The translations under genes were made by a program, and so were the position numbers. From NCBI RefSeq assembly GCF_003363135.1, contig NZ_QRBB01000002.1, positions 1-64,000 of the forward strand: a stretch of 64,000 nucleotides of DNA, written 5' to 3'. Below the pieces are notes generated by a model. That model did no database searches. It saw nothing but the letters and a program-made list of their open reading frames with translations, and was not told the DNA's origin. The DNA is from Alteriqipengyuania lutimaris. Lineage in GTDB: Bacteria; Pseudomonadota; Alphaproteobacteria; Sphingomonadales; Sphingomonadaceae. Shown piece after piece: positions 56,337 through 64,000 of this stretch. Each line of letters begins with the position of its first letter. The first letter of the stretch is position 1.

Positions 56337-58025
56337 ATGACTACGACCCGCGCGCTTGCTGCAGCCGCGCTTTTCCTGTCGGCCCCTGCGACAGCACAGA
56401 GCCTGGAGCAATCCTACGCCGATCAGTGCTCTGGCGGTCAGAAAACCGAAGTCTGTGACGTGCTGCGCAAGGCCCTGCTTGAAAAGCTGGCGAGCGGGAG
56501 CATGGCGTCGGACCAAGTCGGAGCGGATCCCCTCGCGAGCGATGCCTGGCTGGCCTTCGCCATTCTGGCCGATGGAGGATACTGGTACGCGCCCGGCAGC
56601 ATTCTCCGGTTCGAACCCTCTGCGTCCGGACAAGAAATACGCTTCGAAGACATTCTAAGGGAAAAATCCTCTTCGATCGAACTGCGCCATGGTCGCCCCG
56701 TCTGGACGGACGCATCTGGCGAATGGATCACACGGGTTTCCGGCACGACAATCGAAGTTACGAAGGGCGACCAATCCGACAGGCTTCACTTCACCCTTGT
56801 GGACGAAGGTTCGCAGTTGTTGCTGGAACGGACCTCTCTGTTTCAGGGCCGGCCCCTTCAGTACGAACCGATCACCTATCGGCGCCTGTCGCCACAGGAG
56901 GTCGCCGAAGCAGGCCAAGAGCTTAAGCGCGTCCAAAACCCAGTTGTTGGCGCTCAGGTCTGGGGTGCCCTCGCCGATCGCACGGGGCGGGCATTTTCGG
57001 CCAAGGCTAGCTCGGACGGCAGCCAAAGGCGAGTTAACTATTACTACTGGAATGTTCCGGGCGTTTCGCTTTTCGTCGATTCTGCCGATGTGACAAAAGG
57101 CAGGATTTCTCAGCAACCGTTTACCTGGATTATGTATTCTTATGATCCGATGACCAAAACCGTAGCGGGCGCCAACGCGGATAGTGTCTTAGTTACCGCG
57201 TCCGGCCTGGATGTGAATTATCCTGAAGCGCGTGTTGAGTCCCGGTCCCGCCCTTCCGGCGGTTACACGGAAAGCACGTTCAGGTTGAAGAACGGAAAGT
57301 GGAAGAAGACCATCACTTTCGATTACGTTCCGGCCGGACCCGACATCCAATCGACAATCGCCAGATTGACCGCACCCAAACAACGCGGGAGCGGCGGCCT
57401 GTTCGGCACGCTGCTGGGTGCGGCGGTCGGCGGGGTGGCCGCTATGGCGGGTGGCGCGGATGGGGCGACTGCGGCAGGGCTGATGTTGAAGGGCGCGGCG
57501 GCCACCAGCGGCAACGACCAGATGGCCACCGCCATGGCGAAGGGCAGCGCCGAGGTCGCGGCCAGCAACGCGCAGATGGAAGCGCAGCTTCAGGATTCGA
57601 TCGACCGCGGCCTGGCGCAGGGCAACGCGCAATATCGCGCGGCGCAGGGGTCGGGCGCTAGTGAACAGGGCGCATCATCCTCGGGCATCGAGGTGAAGAC
57701 GGTGGAGGCCGCGCCCGCACTCGCCACGGTAGCGGCACCGTCACCGGCACCGGCACCGGCCCCCAAGATGCGGTACTGGCGGTGCATGGCAGCGAAGGGT
57801 GGAACCCCCACCATCTATTCCAGCACCTTCGGCGTTCCCTCTGGCTCCCGATGGAATGTTATGACGCTGCGCTCGGCCTACGACGAGTTCCTGCGCGGCC
57901 GGGGCAGCGGCTTCCTGCGAGACGTCGGCTGCAGCAGCGCCAGCACCCTCGCCGAAGCCGAAACCCTGAGCAGCTTCAACACCACCGGCCAGACGGTCGA
58001 AACCGTCGCCTGGGCCCCGGAATAA
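56337..58025 (+). CDS. Secreted protein of unknown function with glycine-zipper segment
   Basis: I do not recognise this 562-residue protein. It has a signal peptide (LAAAALFLSAPATAQS), an N-terminal mostly beta region (about 60-330) with SGTTIEVTKGDQSDRLHF, a glycine/alanine-rich stretch near 365-390 (GLFGTLLGAAVGGVAAMAGG) that could insert in a membrane, an Ala/Gln-rich segment, a Pro-Ala linker, and a C-terminal domain with MRYWRCMAAKGG. Its last 148 bases overlap the convergent integrase frame. Confidence 0.65.
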   Translation: MTTTRALAAAALFLSAPATAQSLEQSYADQCSGGQKTEVCDVLRKALLEKLASGSMASDQVGADPLASDAWLAFAILADGGYWYAPGSILRFEPSASGQEIRFEDILREKSSSIELRHGRPVWTDASGEWITRVSGTTIEVTKGDQSDRLHFTLVDEGSQLLLERTSLFQGRPLQYEPITYRRLSPQEVAEAGQELKRVQNPVVGAQVWGALADRTGRAFSAKASSDGSQRRVNYYYWNVPGVSLFVDSADVTKGRISQQPFTWIMYSYDPMTKTVAGANADSVLVTASGLDVNYPEARVESRSRPSGGYTESTFRLKNGKWKKTITFDYVPAGPDIQSTIARLTAPKQRGSGGLFGTLLGAAVGGVAAMAGGADGATAAGLMLKGAAATSGNDQMATAMAKGSAEVAASNAQMEAQLQDSIDRGLAQGNAQYRAAQGSGASEQGASSSGIEVKTVEAAPALATVAAPSPAPAPAPKMRYWRCMAAKGGTPTIYSSTFGVPSGSRWNVMTLRSAYDEFLRGRGSGFLRDVGCSSASTLAEAETLSSFNTTGQTVETVAWAPE

Positions 58026-59284
58026 GGCGCGGGGTGTCGAAAGAAGCGTTGAGCTAGTTCGCGTCTACACGGCATGTAAGCGGCGCGGTTGTAGCGAAGC
58101 TCGCTGGCGCTCATCCCCTTCGGCGTATGGGCTAGCATTAGGTCGACAATCATTCGATCGGCCAAGAGACGCAGGTCCGTCCCAAGCTCGCGCTCGGCCT
58201 GTTCGTTCATGATGGTCGAAAAGCTGGAGCGCCAGCCATGCGGCACATGGCGCCCCTTGTATCCTTCGCGATTGTACAGATAGCCGATTGCATTCTCGCT
58301 GATCGGCTTCAGACCTGACCGAGTGCCGGGAAAGACGAACGACGAGCGTCCTGTCAGCCAGCGGACGGCGCGTAATGATTCCACCGCTTGCGACGAAAGT
58401 GGGACGGGATGCTCGAACGCTTCATCGCTTCGAAGGTGAAGCTCCTGCTTGATCTTGTCCGCTGGCACTTTCCAGAGTGCATCACTGCACTCCGCATCGG
58501 CGTTAGCCCAATCGATGCCGATAATATCGTTCCACTCCATGAACCGCACCATACCGGGCCTCTGCGCGGTCAGGGCCAGCAATCGGGCAGCGAGACGATT
58601 GACCGGCGAGGCACCCGCTCGGTCGATGTCGCCGATCATGCTGCGTATGGAGCCCACATCAACCAAGGCGGGATAGCGCTTCGAAGGCGGCAAAGGCTTC
58701 AATGCATCGTTGATGTCCGCCGCAGGGTTTTCGAGCATTGCCCCTTCGGCATTGGCGTAGCGATAGATGGCAGCCACGCGCTGCTTGACTCGCCGGGCGG
58801 TCTCTATCGCGCCGCGGCCCTCGATCTTGCGCAGGATCGATAGCAGCAGGGGCTTGTCGATCTCGGCCATCGGCATCGATCCGAGATGCGGAAAGATATC
58901 ACGTTCTAGGCTCGTGATGACATCGCTGGCATGGACAGGCTTCCAGCGTTCGATCTGCAGAGCGTGCCACTCGCGCGCCACGTCCTCGAATGACTTTACC
59001 GAGCCACTTGCGCCCACCAATCGTCCGCGCCTTGCTGCGTGGCGGGGGTCACGACCCTCACGCAGGATCTTCTTAGCCTCGTCCCGTTTTTCGCGAGCAT
59101 CGGCCAACGAAACCTCGGGGTATGCGCCGAGCGTCAGCAGGCGTTCCTTCTTCTCGAAGCGATACTTATAACGCCAGCTTTTGTATCCGCTTGCGGACAC
59201 GTGGAGGTGCAGACCTCGGCTGTCAGTGAGCTTGTAAGCTTTGTCCTGTGCGGTAGCCGCGCGCGCAGCCTTGTCCGTCAGCAT
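57878..59284 (-). CDS. P4-type tyrosine integrase of the island
   Basis: The 468-residue integrase has the N-terminal DUF4102-like arm (KLTDSRGLHLHVSASG, LLTLGAYPEVSLADAREKRD), a SAM-like core-binding domain, and a catalytic domain with Arg in TAQRPGMVRFMEW, the box HGWRSSF, His in LAHTPKG and the Tyr in RYNRAAY. It reads away from the tRNA-Ser gene, 159 bases from its 3' end, as island integrases do. The last about 60 residues after RRELAQ are not family-like and run antisense through the neighbouring gene, so the natural C terminus may be altered. Confidence 0.9.
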   Translation of the reverse strand: MLTDKAARAATAQDKAYKLTDSRGLHLHVSASGYKSWRYKYRFEKKERLLTLGAYPEVSLADAREKRDEAKKILREGRDPRHAARRGRLVGASGSVKSFEDVAREWHALQIERWKPVHASDVITSLERDIFPHLGSMPMAEIDKPLLLSILRKIEGRGAIETARRVKQRVAAIYRYANAEGAMLENPAADINDALKPLPPSKRYPALVDVGSIRSMIGDIDRAGASPVNRLAARLLALTAQRPGMVRFMEWNDIIGIDWANADAECSDALWKVPADKIKQELHLRSDEAFEHPVPLSSQAVESLRAVRWLTGRSSFVFPGTRSGLKPISENAIGYLYNREGYKGRHVPHGWRSSFSTIMNEQAERELGTDLRLLADRMIVDLMLAHTPKGMSASELRYNRAAYMPCRRELAQRFFRHPAPYSGAQATVSTVWPVVLKLLRVSASARVLALLQPTSRRKPLPRPRRNSS

Positions 59285-59442
59285 CCGATACCCCCAAGCA
59301 GCTTGAATCGTTACCCCCGATCTACCCCCACCTGCGTTCGGCTAGGGGTGGATGGCGTCGGACAACATTGGAGTCGCAAATGGCGGGATTGTAAAGCTTT
59401 CCGCAGGATTTCGGTGAAGATCGGACCGGTCTGCAAAGGCCG

Positions 59443-59464
59443 GTGGCGGAGAGGGTGGGATTCG
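59443..59464. repeat. Right attachment site within tRNA-Ser 3' end
   Basis: This is the tRNA-proximal copy of the 22-bp direct repeat also found at 26128-26149. It covers the T-arm side and acceptor 3' strand of the tRNA, so the tRNA stays intact after integration. Confidence 0.85.
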
Positions 59465-59533
59465 AACCCACGATACGGTTGCCCGCATACCGCATTTCGA
59501 GTGCGGCGCATTCGACCTCTCTGCCACCTCTCC
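59444..59533 (-). tRNA. tRNA-Ser(CGA)
   Basis: On the minus strand the 90-base gene begins GGAGAGGTGGC and ends CCTCTCCGCCA, with a seven-pair acceptor stem, an encoded CCA, an anticodon loop CTCGAAA inside a CCGCA/TGCGG stem, a long variable arm (GGGCAACC region), and GGTTCGAATCC as the T-loop. The CGA anticodon reads UCG codons. The 3' end is the island integration target. Confidence 0.95.
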
Positions 59534-59701
59534 GCAAAAAAAGGGGCGTATGTCACGGCGCCATGATGATGCGCCGGAGGGCCGGGAGCGGCGCAGCTAG
59601 CCTAATGCGGGGGCGCTGCCAAGCCCTTCCGGCACCCGATTTGCACATTAGGCACGCGCTAACCATTGTGCGCGGGGGCCCGGCGATCTATCTTGTAGGG
59701 A

Positions 59702-60082
59702 ATGCAGCTTTCGCAGTTCTTTTCGCATCAGGCGGGCCGTCACATCGACGTACCGTTTACCCGGCAGGCCCGGTTCGGCGTGGGCGACGTCGTTCGTCAC
59801 AAGATGTTCGACTTTCGCGGCGTCGTGTTCGACATCGATCCCACCTTCGCCAACAGCGAGGAGTGGTACGAATCGATCCCCGCACATATCCGGCCCGAAC
59901 GCGACCAGCCCTATTATCACCTCTTCGCCGAAAGCGACGATGCCTATTACGTCGCCTATGTCAGCCAGCAGAACCTGGTGGCCGACGGGACCGGCGGGCC
60001 GGTCGACCATCCGAGCATTTCCGACATGTTCGACGATTTCGCCGATGGCCGCTACGTGATGCAGCCGGGCATGACGCACTAG
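59702..60082 (+). CDS. hspQ: HspQ, hemimethylated-DNA-binding-family heat shock protein
   Basis: The 126-residue protein belongs to the HspQ/YccV family: ARFGVGDVVRHKMFDFRGVV, an acidic EEWY block, PYYHLFAESDD and YVAYVSQQNL. In enterobacteria HspQ affects Lon specificity and DnaA turnover. It lies outside the island on the core side. AGGGA lies unusually close to the ATG. Confidence 0.88.
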   Translation: MQLSQFFSHQAGRHIDVPFTRQARFGVGDVVRHKMFDFRGVVFDIDPTFANSEEWYESIPAHIRPERDQPYYHLFAESDDAYYVAYVSQQNLVADGTGGPVDHPSISDMFDDFADGRYVMQPGMTH

Positions 60083-60116
60083 GCTTGCGTCAAAGGCGCG
60101 GCCATTGCGCCCCGCT

Positions 60117-61055
60117 CTAGGACCGGATCTTCCACCCCGACTTGAGCAGCGCGAAGACGCCCAGCGCCAGCAGAGTGTTGAAGGCGAGCAGCCCTGCACC
60201 CGCCCAGATCACGGGCTCCGCGCCCGCTTCCATGTGCCCGGCAATATCGCTCTGCCCGATAAACCCGTATCGGAAGCCCGAGATCACGTAGAAGAACGGG
60301 TTGAAGTGGCTGATCGTGTAGAACGGCTCTTCCAGCCGGTCGATCGTGTAGAACGTGCCAGACAGCAGGCTGAGCGGTGCGACGATGAAATTGGTCACGG
60401 CGGCGTTGTGGTCGAACTTTTCCGCCCAGATCGAGGTCGCAAGGCCGAAGAAGCCGAGCATCAGCGCCCCCATCAACCCGAACCACGCAATCGCCCATGG
60501 ATGCGCGATGGTCAGGTCCGCGCCGGGGTAGAGCCAGATCGCCAGCGCCACCGCGCAGCCGACCAGCACCGCGCGCGTCACCGCCGCACCTACGATCCCT
60601 GCCAGCAGCTCGCCATGCGACAACGGCGGCATCAGCAGGTCGATGATCGTCCCCTGGATCTTGCCCGACAGGAAGCTGAAGCTGGAATTGGCAAAGCTGT
60701 TCTGCATCATCGCCATGACGATCAGACCGGGCGCGAGGAAGCTTTCGAACGGCACGCCGAGAATCTCGCGCCCGCCCCGCCCCAGCGCGACCGAGAAGAT
60801 CACGAGGAACAGCAGCGTGGTAAAGGCGGGGGCCCACACGGTCTGCGTCTGAACCTTGAAGAAGCGGCGGACTTCCTTGAGATAGAGGCTCCACAGCCCG
60901 ATCCGGTTGATCCCGTGAATACGCGGCGCACCCCATTCGGGCAGCGTCGATGCGACGGCGCCTCGCGCGTCGAGGCTCGCCGGCGCGGTGTCGGATGCAC
61001 TGGCGAATGCGTTGTCTGATTCGGGGGCGGATGCCGGCGGCGCTTGATCGCTCAT
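60117..61055 (-). CDS. ABC-2 type transporter permease
   Basis: The 312-residue inner-membrane protein has six hydrophobic segments and the ABC-2 permease pattern (YLKEVRRFFKVQTQTVWAPA, FLAPGLIVMAMMQNSF, FYTIDRLEEPFY, FNPFFYVISGFRYG). It resembles YadH, the permease of the YadG-YadH exporter. The ATPase partner is not in the window. The start is the ATG at 61055. The long open frame upstream is antisense to gcrA. The N-terminal 40 residues are Ala/Asp-rich and disordered. Confidence 0.87.
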   Translation of the reverse strand: MSDQAPPASAPESDNAFASASDTAPASLDARGAVASTLPEWGAPRIHGINRIGLWSLYLKEVRRFFKVQTQTVWAPAFTTLLFLVIFSVALGRGGREILGVPFESFLAPGLIVMAMMQNSFANSSFSFLSGKIQGTIIDLLMPPLSHGELLAGIVGAAVTRAVLVGCAVALAIWLYPGADLTIAHPWAIAWFGLMGALMLGFFGLATSIWAEKFDHNAAVTNFIVAPLSLLSGTFYTIDRLEEPFYTISHFNPFFYVISGFRYGFIGQSDIAGHMEAGAEPVIWAGAGLLAFNTLLALGVFALLKSGWKIRS

Positions 61056-61157
61056 GCTCCGCCGCCTAAGCGCGTCGGCGAAGGGTGGCAACCCGGGCCT
61101 GCAATCCCTAGGTATGTGGCCAATGGACAAGGCTGGCACCAGACAGATGGATATTCG

Positions 61158-61856
61158 ATGAGTTGGACTGAAGAGCGCACCGGGACCCTCAAGCGCATGT
61201 GGGAAAGCGGCGCCACCGCGACCGAGATCGCCAAGGAACTGGGCGATGTCTCGCGCAATGCGGTGATCGGCAAGGCGCACCGGCTGGGGCTGAAATCGCG
61301 CCCCTCGCCCGTGAAAGCCGCCGAAAAGAAGACCAAGCCCGCGCCCAAGGCCAAGCCTGCGCCGAAGCCCAAGGCGGCGCCTGCGCCGGCCGCGGCCCCC
61401 GCACCCACTCCGACACCGGCGGCAAAAGCCGCGCCGGAGCCCAAGCCCGCCGCAGCTCCGCAGGCGCAGGGGCCCGACGCTCCCGCTGGCGAGCAGCAGG
61501 CCGACAAGCCCGCGCCCAGCCCGCGGATCGTCTCGGTCGGCCCCGGCGGCTTCCTTCGCCAGGGGCCGGGCGACCAGCAGCCGCCGATCCCGCCCGCTCC
61601 GCCGCGCCGGCTTGTGCCCGCCAAGCCCGATCCTTCGATCGCCGACAAGACGAGCCTGCTCGACCTGTCGGAAAAGGTCTGCCGCTGGCCGATGGGCCAT
61701 CCGGGCGAGCCCGATTTCCACTTCTGCGGCGAGGCCGTGAACCCCGGCTTCCCCTATTGCGTGGAGCATTGCGGACGGGCCTACCAGGCGCAGCTGCCGC
61801 GCGGCAGCCGCCGTCCCCCGCCCCCGCTGCCCTATGGCGGCCCGCGGGTGCGCTGA
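61158..61856 (+). CDS. gcrA: GcrA cell-cycle regulator
   Basis: This 232-residue alphaproteobacterial regulator binds sigma-70 and reads CcrM-methylated GANTC sites. The N-terminal HTH domain (MSWTEERTGTLKRMWESG, ATEIAKELGDVSRNAVIGKA) is diagnostic. A long Lys/Pro/Ala linker (about 55-145) joins it to the C-terminal Cys/His sigma-binding domain (CRWPMGHPGEPDFHFCG, YCVEHCGRAYQ). The linker is longer than in Caulobacter. The ATG at 61158 matches the family start. Confidence 0.95.
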   Translation: MSWTEERTGTLKRMWESGATATEIAKELGDVSRNAVIGKAHRLGLKSRPSPVKAAEKKTKPAPKAKPAPKPKAAPAPAAAPAPTPTPAAKAAPEPKPAAAPQAQGPDAPAGEQQADKPAPSPRIVSVGPGGFLRQGPGDQQPPIPPAPPRRLVPAKPDPSIADKTSLLDLSEKVCRWPMGHPGEPDFHFCGEAVNPGFPYCVEHCGRAYQAQLPRGSRRPPPPLPYGGPRVR

Positions 61857-61902
61857 GGCGCGTTCGCACACGCGCCGGACGACCAGAACGACCAATATCA
61901 AC

Positions 61903-61937
61903 GCAGCCCGGCTCTCTGTCTCAGAAAGCCGGGCTGC
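61903..61937 (+). terminator. Intrinsic terminator after gcrA
   Basis: GCAGCCCGGCT (61903-61913) and AGCCGGGCTGC (61927-61937) form a perfect 11-bp GC-rich stem with a 13-base loop, followed by TTCGTTTC. It lies 47 bases after the gcrA stop and just before the next gene. Confidence 0.8.
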
Positions 61938-61961
61938 TTCGTTTCAGCCACGGAGACAAAC

Positions 61962-62495
61962 ATGGCGCTTTCACTGCATCAGGCGATCATCCCCAACTGG
62001 CTCCAGGTGCTGGGTGCCGTCGACGGCCTGATCGACAAGGCCGAAGGCTTCGTGAAGGACGGCAAGATCGAGGAAAAGGCGCTGCTCGAAACGCGCCTGA
62101 TCGACGACATGCTGCCGCTCGCCTACCAGATCAAGAGCTGCTGGACGCACACGCATCTTGCGCTGGCAGGCGCACGCGAAGGGCGCTTCTCGCCCGACAT
62201 GACCCCCTATCCCGAGGATTTCGCCACCCTGCGCGACATGATCGCGACCGCGCGCCAATCGTGCGAGGCGGTGAGCGAGGACGAGCTGGAAGGCCTCGCC
62301 GGGAACGACATGGTCTTTGCCATCGGCGACAAGTTCCGGCTCGATTTCACCGTGCAGGATTTCCTGCTCAGCTTTTCGAACCCCAATGTCTATTTCCACT
62401 CGGCCACGGCCTACGACCTCCTGCGGATGGCGGGCGTGGAAATCGGGAAGCGCGATTATCTGGGCGCGATGCGGGTCAAGCAGAGCGCCGACTAG
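61962..62495 (+). CDS. DUF1993 family protein
   Basis: The 177-residue protein is a helical DUF1993 member, a family related in fold to DinB-like metal-dependent proteins. Landmarks are MALSLHQAIIPNWLQVL, LPLAYQIKSCWTH, DFATLRDMIATAR and DFLLSFSNPNVYFHSATAYDLLR. Function unknown. GGAG lies before the ATG. It appears monocistronic after the terminator. Confidence 0.8.
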   Translation: MALSLHQAIIPNWLQVLGAVDGLIDKAEGFVKDGKIEEKALLETRLIDDMLPLAYQIKSCWTHTHLALAGAREGRFSPDMTPYPEDFATLRDMIATARQSCEAVSEDELEGLAGNDMVFAIGDKFRLDFTVQDFLLSFSNPNVYFHSATAYDLLRMAGVEIGKRDYLGAMRVKQSAD

Positions 62496-62517
62496 CGCGC
62501 GCCGCGCTGCACCTCGG

Positions 62518-62583
62518 CGCTTGCGCGCGAACCAGCCCTAACGCTTGCGCGCGAACCAGCTCTAGCGCTTGCGCGCGAACCAG
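62518..62583. repeat. 24-bp tandem repeat, three copies
   Basis: The 18-base core CGCTTGCGCGCGAACCAG occurs at 62518, 62542 and 62566, spaced exactly 24 bases. The last copy encodes the C terminus (Trp-Phe-Ala-Arg-Lys-Arg) of the methyltransferase read on the minus strand. The other two lie beyond its stop codon, so the gene end has been duplicated in tandem. Confidence 0.85.
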
Positions 62584-63242
62584 ATGGTGTGGCGCGGGCC
62601 CTTGTTGTTGGGCCGCGCGCGCACTTCGCGCACCTCGACCTCGAACCCGCCATCCTTCAGCCGGGTGGTGAACTTGTGATCGGGTGCGGCGGACCAGATC
62701 GCCATGATCCCGCCGGGGTTCAGCGCGTCCTTCGCCTTGGCGATGCCGGTGCGCGTGTAGAGGCGGAAATTGCTGTCGACCACGATCCCGTCGGGGCCGT
62801 TGTCGACATCGAGCAGGATCGCATCGTACTTTGCGCTCGTGCCGTCGTTCGCATCGTCGATCAGCGCCTCGACATTGCACAGGATCGCTTCCCCACGCGG
62901 ATCGTCGAGGCTCTCGGCGCTGAGATGCGCCAGCGGCCCGCGCGCCCATTCGAGGATTTCGGGCACCAGCTCGGCCACCACGACCTCGCCACCGGAGGGC
63001 AGGTTCGCCAGCGCGGCGCGGTAGGTGAAGCCCATGCCGAAGCCACCGATAAGGATGCGGGGCTTGGGCGCGTCCAGCTCCGCCAGCGTGAGCACCGCGA
63101 GCTGTTCTTCGGAAAACTGCATGCGCGTCCCCATCAGCTCGTCCCGGCCGAGCATGATGATGAAGTCGCGCCCGTGGCTGACGAGCGTCAGCTCCTTCCC
63201 GTCGGGGATCTGGGCGGTGGCGATTGTTTCGCGTGGCAGCAT
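62562..63242 (-). CDS. Spermidine-synthase-like SAM-dependent methyltransferase
   Basis: The 226-residue protein has the Rossmann fold of spermidine synthases: ILIGGFGMGFTYRAAL, VVVAELVPEILEW and AILLDVDNGPDG. The residues that bind putrescine in true SpeE are not evident and the protein is shorter than SpeE (about 280), so an amine or small-molecule methyltransferase is as likely. The ATG at 63242 is used. The last codons lie in a 24-bp tandem repeat. Confidence 0.72.
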   Translation of the reverse strand: MLPRETIATAQIPDGKELTLVSHGRDFIIMLGRDELMGTRMQFSEEQLAVLTLAELDAPKPRILIGGFGMGFTYRAALANLPSGGEVVVAELVPEILEWARGPLAHLSAESLDDPRGEAILCNVEALIDDANDGTSAKYDAILLDVDNGPDGIVVDSNFRLYTRTGIAKAKDALNPGGIMAIWSAAPDHKFTTRLKDGGFEVEVREVRARPNNKGPRHTIWFARKR

Positions 63243-63338
63243 GGGCGTTGCGATAAACGCTACCTTGCGCGGGCGATAGGCCGGAACGCGGACCCTTCGC
63301 GAAAAGTTATGAGGGGCAACCCCCGAAGGAGAATTCTC

Positions 63339-64000
63339 ATGACCACCACCGCCCGCATCGCCATCGTTTCCGAAGCAGGAGCGGACTATACAATCGAAGA
63401 GCGCGCGATCGCCGATCCCGGCCCGCACGAAGTGTTGATCGAGCTGGTCGCGACAGGCGTGTGCCATACCGACCTCGCGGTGCAGGCGGGCGACCTGCCG
63501 ACGAACTACCCCGTCGTCCTCGGCCACGAAGGCGCCGGGAAGGTCGTCGCGACCGGATCGCACGTGACCGATATCGCAGAGGGCGACCATGTCGTGCTGT
63601 CCTACGGCTCGTGCGGCCATTGCCGCCCCTGTCAGGAAGGCGACCCCGCCTATTGTGCAGACTTCAATCCGCTCAACTTCATGAACAAGCGGCAGGGCGA
63701 CGATGCGCCCGTCTTCGACGATGGCCCGAACGCCGCCTTCTTCCAGCAATCGAGCTTTGCCACCCATTCGATCGCGCACGAACGCAACGTGGTGAAGATC
63801 GATGCCGACGTGGACATCTCGCTGCTCGGCCCGCTGGGCTGCGGCATCCAGACCGGCGCGGGCGCCGTGATGCGCACCGCACAGCCGCCCGCGGGATCGA
63901 GCCTGCTCGTCTCGGGCGTCGGCAGCGTCGGCATGGCGGCGATCATGGGCGCGAAGGTTGCCGGATGCTCGCCGATCATCGCGGTCGATACGAACGAGGA
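63339..64000 (+). CDS. Zinc-dependent alcohol dehydrogenase, aryl-alcohol type, partial
   Basis: The open frame runs off the window end, giving 220 residues of a medium-chain dehydrogenase of normal about 370. The catalytic-zinc ligands are Cys 42 in TGVCHTDLA and His in LGHEGAG. The structural-zinc cysteines lie in SCGHCRPCQEGDPAYC. The Rossmann start SGVGSVGMAA is visible. The sequence resembles benzyl-alcohol (XylB-like) dehydrogenases. AGGAG precedes the ATG at 63339. Confidence 0.88.
   Translation, partial: MTTTARIAIVSEAGADYTIEERAIADPGPHEVLIELVATGVCHTDLAVQAGDLPTNYPVVLGHEGAGKVVATGSHVTDIAEGDHVVLSYGSCGHCRPCQEGDPAYCADFNPLNFMNKRQGDDAPVFDDGPNAAFFQQSSFATHSIAHERNVVKIDADVDISLLGPLGCGIQTGAGAVMRTAQPPAGSSLLVSGVGSVGMAAIMGAKVAGCSPIIAVDTNE

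Noticed and set aside
61320..61520. Repetitive GC-rich stretch as a repeat array
   Set aside because: It encodes the Lys/Pro/Ala linker of GcrA. The repetition follows from the amino acid composition.
61056..61901. N-terminal extension of the ABC permease frame to 61901
   Set aside because: It is antisense to gcrA, is low-complexity Arg/Gly/Ala, and the ATG at 61055 gives a normal permease.

Overview
The window is high-GC DNA on which almost every base is coding. It looks like a sphingomonad alphaproteobacterium, probably of the Erythrobacteraceae type. The grounds are a GcrA cell-cycle regulator, an HspQ gene, a large TonB-dependent receptor of the Xanthomonas/Caulobacter sugar class, and many GTG starts that overlap the preceding stop codon. 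The assignment rests on gene families, not on a database search.

Positions 1-26,025 form a pectin and arabinan utilisation locus. Secreted enzymes cut the polymer: an endo-arabinanase and three other GH43 enzymes, a family 1 pectate lyase, a rhamnogalacturonan acetylesterase and two further esterases. A TonB-dependent receptor and a TRAP transporter (dctPQM) carry products across the two membranes. In the cytoplasm, an RpiB-type isomerase, KduD and KdgK handle the unsaturated uronate released by lyases. UxaC, a UxuB-type reductase and UxaA handle saturated uronate. A KdgD-type dehydratase, an MhpD-like hydratase and a cupin lipoprotein fit less obviously. A LacI regulator sits in the locus, and five copies of a 14-bp operator (TGACACCGGTTWCC and close variants) lie in its main promoter regions. 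Two GH43 genes instead carry a TTGTCNGACAA palindrome typical of FadR/GntR-type regulators.

Positions 26,128-59,464 look like a 33.3-kb genomic island integrated at the 3' end of a tRNA-Ser(CGA) gene. A 22-bp exact copy of the tRNA 3' end lies at 26,128. The intact tRNA (59,444-59,533, minus strand) lies at the other end, next to a P4-type integrase (57,878-59,284). The cargo is mixed: a formaldehyde-activating-like enzyme, LysR- and AraC-regulated reductase and hydrolase genes, a stand-alone tyrosine recombinase, a complete kdp potassium-uptake operon in the order F-B-A-C-D-E, a TorF-type porin, a DUF305/YncE/ECF sigma/anti-sigma operon, a GMC oxidoreductase, and several gene remnants.

Positions 59,465-64,000 return to what looks like core chromosome: hspQ, an ABC-2 permease, gcrA, a DUF1993 gene, a spermidine-synthase-like methyltransferase and the start of a zinc alcohol dehydrogenase cut by the window edge. 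No rRNA, CRISPR array or insertion sequence was seen.
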